From: Aurantiacibacter sp. MUD61 | GTDB lineage: Bacteria > Pseudomonadota > Alphaproteobacteria > Sphingomonadales > Sphingomonadaceae | Assembly (NCBI RefSeq): GCF_027912455.1 | Contig: NZ_CP115446.1 | Coordinates: 643,501-707,500 of the forward strand | Direction of reading: 5' to 3' | Length of the DNA: 64,000 nucleotides | Part shown: positions 16,579 through 25,954 of the stretch, in pieces | How the letters are laid out: every line of letters begins with the position of its first letter | How positions within the stretch are numbered: position 1 is the first letter of the stretch | Made by a program: the position numbers and the translations under genes | The notes under the pieces: model-generated | Told to the model about the DNA's origin: nothing | What the model saw: only the letters and a program-made list of their open reading frames with translations | The model's database searches: none

Positions 16579-16788
16579 ATGGTGAAACTGGATGATCTGC
16601 TGCACGAACGGCGCATGACCCTCACCGAGCTGGCAGAACGTGTGGGTCTCACCCTCGCCAACCTCTCGATCCTGAAGACCGGCAAGGCCAAAGCGATCCG
16701 TTTCAGCACGCTGGAAGCGATCTGCCGCGAACTGGAGTGCCAGCCGGGCGACTTGCTGCAATATGGGGAAGACATTGCGGCAAAATAA
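16579..16788 (+). CDS. Small Cro/CI-type HTH regulator (HTH_26)
   Basis: A 69-residue DNA-binding protein that is almost only a helix-turn-helix: MTLTELAERVGLTLANLSILKTGKAKAIRFSTLEAICRELECQPGDLL. This is the YozG-like type found next to DUF2975 proteins. The ATG at 16579 has AAGGAG nine bases upstream; a GTG at 16534 overlapping the DUF2975 stop would add 15 residues of unlikely sequence. It should bind as a dimer, plausibly to the CATATCG repeats at the head of this module, giving autoregulation. Confidence 0.88.
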   Translation: MVKLDDLLHERRMTLTELAERVGLTLANLSILKTGKAKAIRFSTLEAICRELECQPGDLLQYGEDIAAK

Positions 16789-16873
16789 TGGCAACAGGCG
16801 GAACCCATGCCGATTGAATCGGTTATCGAGGGGACGCCGGTGCAAACCGGCTTCAGTTTAGGAAGGACTTAGA
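16789..16873. other. Short gap with two small inverted repeats
   Basis: CCGATT/AATCGG (16810-16822) and GCCGGT-GCAA-ACCGGC (16836-16851) lie between the HTH gene and the acidic lipoprotein gene. Neither is followed by a T-run, so they are not convincing terminators. Confidence 0.35.
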
Positions 16874-17119
16874 ATGAAAAAGATTATCGCTTTTGCCGCC
16901 GCTCCCGCTCTCATGCTCGTCGCTGCTTGCGACGGCACCGCTGAAGAAGCTGCCGAGCAGGAAGACGACATTGCTGAAATGGAAGCTGAAGTGTTGGACG
17001 CCGAAGCCGGTGTTGCAGAAGCCGAAGCCGAGCTCGCTGAAGAAATGGGCAACGAAGGCGCCGAAATGGAAGCCGAGCAGGAAGCTGAGACGCTGGAAGA
17101 AACTGCTGACGAAATGTAA
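16874..17119 (+). CDS. Small acidic coiled-coil lipoprotein
   Basis: An 81-residue predicted lipoprotein. The signal peptide MKKIIAFAAAPALMLVAAC ends in a lipobox at Cys19. The mature 63 residues are almost entirely Glu, Ala, Asp and a few Met and Val, in a pattern that fits a single helix or coiled coil, as in Lpp-like or Braun-type spacers but strongly acidic. GGAAGG precedes the ATG. A very similar gene, 80 residues with the same plan, lies at 38299-38541 on the other strand. The role is unknown; an envelope spacer or cation buffer is possible. Confidence 0.7.
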   Translation: MKKIIAFAAAPALMLVAACDGTAEEAAEQEDDIAEMEAEVLDAEAGVAEAEAELAEEMGNEGAEMEAEQEAETLEETADEM

Positions 17120-17437
17120 TCAGCAACAGCTGATTTAAGCAGTTTTGCTTGACTCTCGGGGCGTGGCCTTTATTGGCCCGCCCCGATTGCTTTGATCCAT
17201 ACGGATCGGGGCATTCATCCGTCCGAGACAGTTGGTGATGGCAATCGGGCCATCTTAATTTCCAGCCTAGACGGGGAAACGAGATTTTTCGCGTGGCCAC
17301 CATGGCCTCGCAATCAGCGTGATGCGTCACGCACCTCCTTCCCCATCAACGGACTTTTGCCCTGTCGCATGAGCGGCGGGGTGATTTGAGCCGGTCGTCC
17401 GCACGATATGCGGTCGGCCATAGTGAAGGAGTACGGC
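17120..17437 (+). promoter_or_regulatory. Promoter and 5' leader of rplJL, probable L10-binding leader
   Basis: The promoter-like TTGCTT (17145-17150) and TTTATT (17169-17174) are 18 bases apart. The following leader of about 255 bases has a hairpin, GCCCCGAT with ATCGGGGC (17179-17211), then a G/A-rich stretch with GAGACAGTTGGTGATGGC and CTAGACGGGGAAACGAG. L10 is known to bind its own leader in many bacteria, and this region is the place for it. The assignment is by position and general look, not by a covariance model. A 65-codon frame inside it looks spurious. Confidence 0.5.
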
Positions 17438-17953
17438 ATGGATCGTTCGCAAAAAACCGAAGCGGTCGCCCAGCTGAACGAAGTCTTCAACGAAGTTGGC
17501 GTGGTCGTCGTGACCCGCAACCTCGGCCTGACGGTGGACCAGTCCACCGAACTGCGTACGAAGATGCGTGAAGCCGGTGCGTCCTACAAGGTCGCGAAGA
17601 ACCGTCTCGCCAAGCTCGCCCTGAAAGACACCGATTACGTCGGCATCGAAGAGTTTCTCTCCGGTCCGACAGCACTGGCATGGTCGGAAGACCCTGTCGC
17701 AGCTGCAAAGGCTGCTGTCGAATTCGCCAAGTCGAACGACAAGCTGGAAATCGTCGGTGGCTCGATGGGCACGCAGGTGCTCGACGAAGCAGGTATCAAG
17801 TCTTTGGCTTCGATGCCCAGCCTCGACGAACTGCGTGGCACGATCGTTGGTCTTCTCAACGCCCCGGCGACGAAAATCGCCCGCGTTGTCAATGAACCGG
17901 CGGCCAAGCTTGCTCGTGTCTTCGGTGCCTATGGCGCCAAGGATGCAGCGTAA
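17438..17953 (+). CDS. rplJ: 50S ribosomal protein L10
   Basis: A 171-residue protein forming the base of the ribosomal stalk; it binds 23S rRNA and carries L7/L12 dimers. It starts [17 protein letters not shown] after GGAGTACGGC; an upstream ATG in frame (17408) lacks such a site. The family pattern is clear in [36 protein letters not shown] and the C-terminal alpha-helix ([24 protein letters not shown]) that binds L12. It is co-transcribed with rplL, 83 bases downstream. Unlike the common arrangement, rpoBC does not follow it. Confidence 0.98.
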   Translation: MDRSQKTEAVAQLNEVFNEVGVVVVTRNLGLTVDQSTELRTKMREAGASYKVAKNRLAKLALKDTDYVGIEEFLSGPTALAWSEDPVAAAKAAVEFAKSNDKLEIVGGSMGTQVLDEAGIKSLASMPSLDELRGTIVGLLNAPATKIARVVNEPAAKLARVFGAYGAKDAA

Positions 17954-18036
17954 GAGACGCTTTCTCGCACGAGATACGAAACATACTAGGGGCCACCCGA
18001 ACAAACGGAGCGCCCCAACAATTGGAGTGATACATC

Positions 18037-18414
18037 ATGGCTGATATTGCCAAGCTGGTTGAAGACCTTTCGAAGCTGACCGTTATGGAAGCAGCTGAAC
18101 TCGCCAAGGCACTGGAAGAAGAGTGGGGCGTTAGCGCCGCTGCTGCAGTTGCTGTTGCTGGCCCCGCTGGTGGCGGTGCTGGTGAAGCTGCTGCTGAAGA
18201 GAAGGACGAATTCGACGTCATTCTCACCGGCGACGGTGGCAAGAAGATCCAGGTCATCAAGGAAGTCCGCGCCATCACCGGCCTGGGCCTGACCGAAGCA
18301 AAGGGCCTCGTCGAAGGCGCGCCGAAGCCGCTCAAGGAAGGCGTGAACAAGGCAGAAGCCGAAGAGATCAAGGGCAAGATCGAAGCAGCCGGCGGTACCG
18401 TCGAACTGAAGTAA
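18037..18414 (+). CDS. rplL: 50S ribosomal protein L7/L12
   Basis: The 125-residue stalk protein that recruits translational GTPases. The N-terminal dimerisation domain ([32 protein letters not shown]) leads to an Ala/Gly-rich hinge at about 34-53, and then the globular C-terminal domain with [32 protein letters not shown]. It follows rplJ and ends 60 bases before a strong terminator, which closes the two-gene operon without rpoB. Confidence 0.98.
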   Translation: MADIAKLVEDLSKLTVMEAAELAKALEEEWGVSAAAAVAVAGPAGGGAGEAAAEEKDEFDVILTGDGGKKIQVIKEVRAITGLGLTEAKGLVEGAPKPLKEGVNKAEAEEIKGKIEAAGGTVELK

Positions 18415-18474
18415 GCGCGTGTCCTCGCGGAAGCGGGGATCAGCTTACGCTTCGATCTCTTCCGAGAGATCACC

Positions 18475-18511
18475 AAGGGGGCGTCACCAGCGATGGTGGC
18501 GCCCTTTTTTG
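18475..18511 (+). terminator. Terminator of rplJL
   Basis: A GGGCG-CACCA stem pairs with TGGTG-CGCCC around a four-base loop and is followed by six T (18505-18510). Confidence 0.9.
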
Positions 18512-18518
18512 TTGCGGA

Positions 18519-19970
18519 TTACGAAAGCGGCACCAGCCGGATTTCGTCCTGAACGATAATCGCTTCGACATCGCCGGATGCATCGCGTTCGACCGCGAAG
18601 TTCAGGCCGCTGGTCACGAAAAATCGGTTCTCGTCCTGGGCATGAAAGCGGGTGCGATCGCCCAGTGCGCCCTCGATCCACAGCTGCCCGTCGGTGATGG
18701 ATATGGCCATGAACGGCTCTGCATCAGCGGCGGACCAGCCGTAATCGCCAGCGATAGCCTGCATGTCCGGCGCATCCAGCGAGACTGTCTCTCGCACTTC
18801 ATGCCCATCCTGCCGCCAGCCGTAGACATGGCCCACTGCGCTCAGGATTTCGCGGATCAGGTCCCCGCCGCTGTCCGAATTGGTAAGCACTGCCACGCTG
18901 GCGCGGCCATCGGCATAGTTGATCCAGCGCGCGCTGTAGCCGGGATTGTGTCCGCTATGGACGAAGGCCACCCCGTCGCCATCATCGTTGAGGCCGAAGC
19001 CGAGACCGGGTTCTCCCGCATCCTCGGGCACCAGCTGGCGGGCGAGCCCTTGATCGAGGAAATAGAATTCGGAATTGCGGGCACGCGCGACCAGCGATCC
19101 CAGCCGCACCAAATCGCTCGGTGTCGTCCACATCCCCGCTGCGGCCAGTTCCGGATAGGCGAGCTCTGCTCCTGCCATCGATGTCGATTCTGCCCCGGCA
19201 TGGCCCACGGCCGCATTGGCATCGCTCACCGGGTAATCGAAATGGCTACGCGCCATGCCGGCAGGGTGGAAAATCCGCCCCTCGACCACATCGGCAAAGC
19301 TGCGTCCGCTTGCATCCTCTATCGCCAGTTGCAGGATGGTGTAGCCGCCGCCCGAATAGCGATAGCTATCGCCCGGGAGCTGGTTGACGATCACCGGATC
19401 GGTGTTGGCGGGCGGCTGACCGTCAAGGATTTGCGGCAGGCTCGGCAGTTCGGATCCCATCGGATAGCCGCGAAAGCCGTGGATCGTCGTACCGCCGCGA
19501 TGGGATAGCAAATGGCGGATCGTGACCGGCTGCTGCGCGGTTAATGCATTGTCCGGGATTTGCCATCTTGTGAGAAACCGGTTCGCCGGATCGTCGAGTG
19601 CCAGCAAGCCGTCCTGCACCAGCGCAAGCGCGGCGAGCGCAGCCACCGGCTTCGACAAAGACGCGGCCTGAAACATGGTCTCGGTGTCGACAGGCGTATC
19701 GCCATTCTTGTCCAGCACTCCGTAGGCGCGCGCCCAGACCAGTTCCCCGTCGATGGCGACGGCAATGCTCACGCCGGGCACATCGTAATGACGGATCCGC
19801 TCTTCAAGCGTCCAGACTTCGCCCTCTTCCCCGGCGACACCATAGGTCGGCCTGAGCCCGTTTTCGATCGCGGCGATTTGGCTGGCATGATCCGCGCCGG
19901 TTTGCGCTGCGGCAGGCATGGCGAGGGCTGACAGGACGACTAGGCTGGGCAAAATGGAACCGCGAAACAT
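18519..19970 (-). CDS. Secreted serine hydrolase, beta-lactamase/esterase (class C-like) fold
   Basis: A 483-residue exported protein (signal peptide to about residue 23, ALAMPAAAQ). The fold is that of class C beta-lactamases and DD-peptidase-like esterases: the nucleophile is Ser in ASLSKPVAAL (SxxK), the second motif is YSGGGY, and VHSGHNPGYSARW fits the third motif region. A C-terminal domain of about 100 residues follows. The ATG at 19970 has GGAGA five bases upstream; the ATG at 19982 has no spacing. It is divergent from a marR-S41 pair across 143 bases that contain a 24-base palindrome. The substrate is unknown, and resistance should not be assumed. Confidence 0.85.
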   Translation of the reverse strand: MFRGSILPSLVVLSALAMPAAAQTGADHASQIAAIENGLRPTYGVAGEEGEVWTLEERIRHYDVPGVSIAVAIDGELVWARAYGVLDKNGDTPVDTETMFQAASLSKPVAALAALALVQDGLLALDDPANRFLTRWQIPDNALTAQQPVTIRHLLSHRGGTTIHGFRGYPMGSELPSLPQILDGQPPANTDPVIVNQLPGDSYRYSGGGYTILQLAIEDASGRSFADVVEGRIFHPAGMARSHFDYPVSDANAAVGHAGAESTSMAGAELAYPELAAAGMWTTPSDLVRLGSLVARARNSEFYFLDQGLARQLVPEDAGEPGLGFGLNDDGDGVAFVHSGHNPGYSARWINYADGRASVAVLTNSDSGGDLIREILSAVGHVYGWRQDGHEVRETVSLDAPDMQAIAGDYGWSAADAEPFMAISITDGQLWIEGALGDRTRFHAQDENRFFVTSGLNFAVERDASGDVEAIIVQDEIRLVPLS

Positions 19971-20044
19971 GGCATTCTCCAAAACGTTCCACCCGTTTCG
20001 ATTACAAATGTAGTCGCGTCAAGCTATGCAAAGTCTAAAGCGCA

Positions 20045-20093
20045 TTGACACGCCTGATTTTGCCTTTATGTAAGCAGTTGCGCAATTACTTGC
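20045..20093 (+). promoter_or_regulatory. Promoter and MarR-type operator
   Basis: A strong -35 element, TTGACA (20045-20050), is followed after 16 bases by TATGTA. A 24-base palindrome (20070-20093) with TTGCGCAA at its centre matches in 9 of 12 half-site positions and overlaps the -10 element. It lies 20 bases before the MarR gene and between it and the divergent serine hydrolase. Confidence 0.6.
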
Positions 20094-20113
20094 ATATCTA
20101 AGGATGAACGCGC

Positions 20114-20605
20114 TTGCTTTTGAACGATGCCTATCTCGGAAAACGCCTGCAAGACCTTCTCACGGTCACGGAAGGGCAGATGAAATCGGTCTATGCGGCG
20201 CATGGCCTTGTCATTCCGGTCGAAGGCTCATCGACCCTTCACATTCTCGCGCCGGGCACATGGATGTCGCTTACCGAGATAGCGCGCGACCTCGGCCAGT
20301 CTCATCAGTTGATCGCCCAGCGCATCGACAAGCTGCTCAAGCTGAAGCTCGTCACCAAGCGCGACGATCCGGAGGACGGGCGCAGGTCCGAATACGGCCT
20401 CACCCCTGCGGGGCAGGAGCAGTGGCAGCGGTTGGACCAGCTGATGCTGGCCACGACGAAGGTCAATCAGCAGCTTTTCGAAGAGATCGGCTGCCACCTC
20501 ATCCAGGCGCTCGACACCGCGCGAGAGGCGCTCATCCGGCAAGATTACCAGACACGTTTCGGGACTATCACAAGCACTATCGAGCACGAGGAGGCCCGAA
20601 CATGA
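20114..20605 (+). CDS. MarR family transcriptional regulator
   Basis: A 163-residue winged-helix regulator. The HTH and wing are visible as WMSLTEIARDLGQSHQLIAQRIDKLLKLKLVTKRDDPEDGRRSEYGLTPAGQEQWQRL, broken here only by reading. The start is a TTG at 20114 with AAGGA nine bases upstream; the next in-frame ATG (20180) would remove the N-terminal helix. The stop overlaps the start of the S41 gene in an ATGA, so the two are translationally coupled. It probably binds the palindrome at 20070-20093 and controls itself and perhaps the divergent hydrolase. Confidence 0.88.
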   Translation: MLLNDAYLGKRLQDLLTVTEGQMKSVYAAHGLVIPVEGSSTLHILAPGTWMSLTEIARDLGQSHQLIAQRIDKLLKLKLVTKRDDPEDGRRSEYGLTPAGQEQWQRLDQLMLATTKVNQQLFEEIGCHLIQALDTAREALIRQDYQTRFGTITSTIEHEEART

Positions 20606-21723
20606 TTTTTCATAACAACAACCCCAATAAGACATCGAAGCGCACTGTCTCAGCAGCGGCTTTGCTGGCCACCGCCGCCGCAATGGCACTTGCCGGATGC
20701 GTGGCAGGCAACACGGCTGCGCGCGCCGAGGCACAGCAGACGACAGCAGCTTCAGCTCAGGATGAGCGTGCCGCCCGCAGCGAAGTGCTCGCCCAGCTCG
20801 CCGACAGGCTCGAAACCGGATATTTGTTCCCGCAATGGGGTGCTGCCTATGCCGCTTATCTGCGCGAACGCGGCATCAGTGAAGCGGACGCTGCCTTGTC
20901 CGCGGAAGACTTTGCGAGCCTGATCACCGACGAACTTCAGGAGGTGTATCCCGACGGGCACCTGCGGCTGGAGGTGATGGAAGAGGGCGAAGATGAGCAC
21001 CCTCACGGCCCCCCGCCGCCCTCCAACTTCGCCGCGCATCATGCCGATGGCGTTTCCTATATGCGGATAGACCTGCTCTTCGGTCTCGAAGAGACCATGG
21101 TGCTCCTAGAAGACTTCGTCACCGCCGCCGCACCGGGCAAGGCCATCATCATCGATCTGCGCGAAAACCGGGGCGGTGGCCTGCGCGAAATGGACTTCCT
21201 TTTCGCTGAAATGTTTGCCGAGCCGACAGACCTTGTCGTGATGGAAATCCGCGAGATCATTTTCGAAAATGACGGCGCGCCTTTTGGCGGAGCCACCAGC
21301 CTGCATCGCATCGATGCGCCCGAGGGCCTTGTCCACCACATGCACCGCACCGCGCCGGCATCGCCTCCGCGCCTTGCAGATCATGCAATCTACGTGCTCA
21401 CCTCGAACATCACCGGATCGGCGGGAGAGCATATCACCATGGCTCTTCAGCGGACCGGCCGGGCCATGATCGTAGGCGAGGCAACTCGCGGCGCGGCGCA
21501 TTTCGGCGGGATGCTCCCGGTAGGGCATGGCTTTGCGGCCTTTGTCCCTGCAGGCCGGACTTTCAATCCCGATACGGGAGAGAGCTGGGAAGGAACGGGC
21601 AACCAGCCCGACATAGCAACTGCGGCGGATCAAGCATTGCGGCGCGCTCTGGCCGAGGCCGGTTTAGGCGATGCCGCCATGCAGGAGTTCGTCGCTGCGA
21701 TCGACGCGGCGCCCGGCCCGTAA
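20602..21723 (+). CDS. S41-type peptidase-like lipoprotein
   Basis: A 373-residue protein with a signal peptide ending in the lipobox ALAGC near residue 33. The middle and C-terminal parts show the S41 (tail-specific protease/IRBP) core: GVSYMRIDLLFG, KAIIIDLRENRGGG, AIYVLTSNITGSAGEHITMALQ with the likely catalytic Ser in GSAGE, and VGEATRGAAHFGG. There is no PDZ domain. The ATG at 20602 overlaps the marR stop. With a divergent serine hydrolase, the locus joins two surface hydrolases under one MarR-type regulator. The substrate is unknown. Confidence 0.85.
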   Translation: MIFHNNNPNKTSKRTVSAAALLATAAAMALAGCVAGNTAARAEAQQTTAASAQDERAARSEVLAQLADRLETGYLFPQWGAAYAAYLRERGISEADAALSAEDFASLITDELQEVYPDGHLRLEVMEEGEDEHPHGPPPPSNFAAHHADGVSYMRIDLLFGLEETMVLLEDFVTAAAPGKAIIIDLRENRGGGLREMDFLFAEMFAEPTDLVVMEIREIIFENDGAPFGGATSLHRIDAPEGLVHHMHRTAPASPPRLADHAIYVLTSNITGSAGEHITMALQRTGRAMIVGEATRGAAHFGGMLPVGHGFAAFVPAGRTFNPDTGESWEGTGNQPDIATAADQALRRALAEAGLGDAAMQEFVAAIDAAPGP

Positions 21724-21760
21724 AACCTTCTTGAAGCTTTTGCCGTTATGCACTTTTAGC

Positions 21761-22144
21761 ATGAGCACGACGCAGAGAACCCAAAGCATCTCCGTGAACG
21801 AAGATCTTCGCGAGGTGCATTTCACGATCGGTGGCGAGTGGGATCTCGCCGGGATGAAGGCATTCCTGCATGAGATGAATGCCAAATCGGCTCCGCTCGT
21901 CGAGAGCGGTGGACCAATTTACGGGCTTGGCGTGATGACGGACATGGTGCCCGCCAATGACGAAGTTTACGATTACATTCGCAATCATCTGATGGCGTCC
22001 AAAGAAGCCGGGCTGTGCCGCGTGGCCATCATCGATCCGCCGATGCTCGTGAAACTCAGCTACAAGAAGCTGAGCGAAGGGCTGGAAGTCGAATACTTCT
22101 ACAGCAAGGATAAGGGCCTCAACTGGCTGCGCGAGAACCGCTGA
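21761..22144 (+). CDS. STAS/SpoIIAA-like protein of unknown function
   Basis: A 127-residue cytoplasmic protein with alternating strands and helices: REVHFTIGGEWDLAGMKAFLHEM, PIYGLGVMTDMV and CRVAIIDPPMLVKLSYKKL. The layout resembles SpoIIAA-like STAS domains, which often act as small regulatory or lipid-binding modules; I give this with reserve. No good ribosome-binding site is seen before the ATG. It lies 37 bases after the S41 gene and may be read through from it. Confidence 0.6.
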   Translation: MSTTQRTQSISVNEDLREVHFTIGGEWDLAGMKAFLHEMNAKSAPLVESGGPIYGLGVMTDMVPANDEVYDYIRNHLMASKEAGLCRVAIIDPPMLVKLSYKKLSEGLEVEYFYSKDKGLNWLRENR

Positions 22145-22284
22145 CGCAGTAGGCTTGCGCCGCCCTGTGGCCGCAGGGTCGCAGCGCTGCCACATTCGCC
22201 CTTCGCCTCTTTCAAGATACTGCCCGCAGCCCTATTCGGTCCGGCTGTGCGGACCCCATCGAGTCGCGTCGCAGCGCTTGAACC

Positions 22285-23676
22285 ATGCGGCCGATTGCCC
22301 ATCCCGAGACGCCCGACTGGACAGTCGAGACGCGCGAGACGCTGAAGCTGGCGGGGCCGTTGGCGCTCGCCAATCTGCTGCAGATGCTGACCTATGCGAT
22401 CGACGTGATGTTCATCGCGCGGCTGGGCCCAGATGAGCTCGCCGCATCGGCGCTGGCCATCGCGCTGTTCGGGCTGATCGTCTGGGGCTTGCAGGCACTC
22501 ACCGGCGCTGTCGCTCCGATCATGGCGGCGGAGATTGGCGCGCGCGGTCCGGCACTGCGACCGGTTCGCCGTTCCGTGCGCATGGCCTTGTGGCTCAGCG
22601 TCATCGTTTCGGCGATCGGTATGGTGCTCTGCGTCCTTGCTGGACCGCTGATGCGGCTGACAGGGCAAGAGCCGCAGATCACCGCGCTCGCCGTCTCCTA
22701 CATGCAGGTCTTGCTATGGTCGGTCGCGCCGATGGTGATCGCGGGCGTGCTGCGCAACTATGTCTCGACGCTGGGCAAGCCGATCATCGCGACGGCGATC
22801 ACCGGCGTGGGTATCGGCGTGAACGCGCTAGCGAATTACGCCTTCATCTTCGGCAACCTTGGCGCACCTGCCATGGGCCTGCCCGGTGCGGCGGTCGCGA
22901 CACTGATTACCTCGCTCGCGATACTTGCCATGTATGCCGCAATCATCCGCATCGACCCGCGCCTGCACCGCTATCACATCATGGGCTTTTTCTGGCGACC
23001 GGACTGGCCGCGTTTTTGGGAAATGCTGCGGATCGGTACGCCTATCGGGATCACCGTGGTGGCAGAAGCGGGCGTTTTTGGCGCTGCGGCATTCCTGATG
23101 GGGCGCGTCGGCGGGTTGGAGCTGGCCGCGCATACGCTCGCGCTCAACCTCGCTGCCTTTGCCTTTCAGGTCCCTTTCGGCGTGGGACAGGCGGCAACCA
23201 TCCGGGTCGGCTATTTCTACGGCGCGCGCGATCCCGTTGGAATGGGCCGCGCAGGCTGGACGAGCATCGTCATGGGAACCGGTTTTATGGCGCTGACGGC
23301 CATCGCCATGGTCGTGATGCCGCACGCCCTGCTCTCGGTCTATATCGATATTGGCGACCCGGCGAACGCCCAGCTTCTCGCTGCGGCCACCGGCTTCCTG
23401 ATGGTCGCCGCTGCATTCCAGCTATCCGACGGGGTGCAGGCCGTGGCCGCAGGCGCGCTGCGCGGTCTCAAGGACACGCGCATTCCGATGTGGATTGCGA
23501 TCTTCAGCTATTGGCTGCCCGGCTTCGGCCTTGCCGCCGGTCTCGGGCTCGGGACGCAGCTCGGCGGCACGGGCGTCTGGATCGGCCTTGCGACCGGACT
23601 AACCTTTGCTGCGGCCCTCCTCCTCTTGCGCTGGAATGCGCGCGAAAATCTGGGGCTGACGCAGCGCAATTCCTGA
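22285..23676 (+). CDS. MATE family multidrug/cation efflux protein
   Basis: A 463-residue inner-membrane transporter with twelve hydrophobic segments in two homologous halves. The first half begins LKLAGPLALANLLQMLTYAIDVMFIARLGPDELAASAL, the second TPIGITVVAEAGVFGAAAFLMGRVGGLELAAH, the expected MATE repeat. It belongs to the NorM-like branch that exports cationic drugs against Na+ or H+. The 140-base gap before it holds a GGTCCG/CGGACC hairpin (22238-22255) without T-run. It lies upstream of groES, which has its own promoter. Confidence 0.93.
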   Translation: MRPIAHPETPDWTVETRETLKLAGPLALANLLQMLTYAIDVMFIARLGPDELAASALAIALFGLIVWGLQALTGAVAPIMAAEIGARGPALRPVRRSVRMALWLSVIVSAIGMVLCVLAGPLMRLTGQEPQITALAVSYMQVLLWSVAPMVIAGVLRNYVSTLGKPIIATAITGVGIGVNALANYAFIFGNLGAPAMGLPGAAVATLITSLAILAMYAAIIRIDPRLHRYHIMGFFWRPDWPRFWEMLRIGTPIGITVVAEAGVFGAAAFLMGRVGGLELAAHTLALNLAAFAFQVPFGVGQAATIRVGYFYGARDPVGMGRAGWTSIVMGTGFMALTAIAMVVMPHALLSVYIDIGDPANAQLLAAATGFLMVAAAFQLSDGVQAVAAGALRGLKDTRIPMWIAIFSYWLPGFGLAAGLGLGTQLGGTGVWIGLATGLTFAAALLLLRWNARENLGLTQRNS

Positions 23677-23736
23677 CCTGCCCCGCGAAGGCCACGCTCT
23701 GGCCGATCGCGTGCAACTTTTTCGCTGCCACAGCCA

Positions 23737-23799
23737 TTGACTCTGCATGAACGCGCACCCAAATGCGCCGCACTGGCACTCTCGGTCGGAGAGTGCCAA
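23737..23799 (+). promoter_or_regulatory. groESL promoter with CIRCE operator
   Basis: TTGACT (23737-23742) forms the -35 element. CTGGCACTC and GAGTGCCAA, separated by nine bases (23773-23799), form a CIRCE element, the HrcA repressor site known to control heat-shock operons. It ends 36 bases before groES. Confidence 0.9.
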
Positions 23800-23835
23800 T
23801 CACGTTTAACCACTCAATTGGAAGAGGTCATAAAC

Positions 23836-24123
23836 ATGGCATTCCGTCCACTGCACGACCGCGTACTGGTCCGCCGCATCGAAGCCGAAGAAAAGACGGC
23901 TGGCGGCATCATCATCCCCGACAGCGCCAAGGAAAAGCCGAGCGAAGGCGAAATCGTCGCTGTCGGCAACGGCTCCAAGGCTGAAGACGGCACCGTCACC
24001 GCTCTCGACGTAAAAGTCGGCGACCGCGTGCTGTTCGGCAAATGGGGTGGCACCGAAGTGAAGATCGACGGTGAAGACCTGCTGATCATGAAGGAAAGCG
24101 ACATCATGGGCGTGCTCGGCTGA
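23836..24123 (+). CDS. groES: Co-chaperonin GroES
   Basis: The 95-residue lid of the GroEL chaperonin. [38 protein letters not shown] is typical, with the mobile loop at about 17-34 and [24 protein letters not shown] at the C-terminus. It is the first gene of groESL under CIRCE/HrcA control and lies 48 bases before groEL, which has AGGAG in front. Confidence 0.99.
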   Translation: MAFRPLHDRVLVRRIEAEEKTAGGIIIPDSAKEKPSEGEIVAVGNGSKAEDGTVTALDVKVGDRVLFGKWGGTEVKIDGEDLLIMKESDIMGVLG

Positions 24124-24132
24124 GCCCCCTGA

Positions 24133-25821
<1,689 letters not shown>

Positions 25822-25855
25822 GTCCCACCGCTCGTCTCACCGACGACATAAAAGA

Positions 25856-25890
25856 GGCCCGGCAGGAGCGATCCTGCCGGGCCTTTTCTT
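25856..25890 (+). terminator. Terminator of groESL
   Basis: A 12-base stem (GGCCCGGCAGGA with its complement, loop GCGA, 25856-25883) is followed by TTTTCTTTT. Confidence 0.93.
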
Positions 25891-25954
25891 TTGCTCCCCG
25901 CGCCGCCATTGTTCCGCTCGGGACGCCGGAGTCGAATTCGAGGGATCACACATC

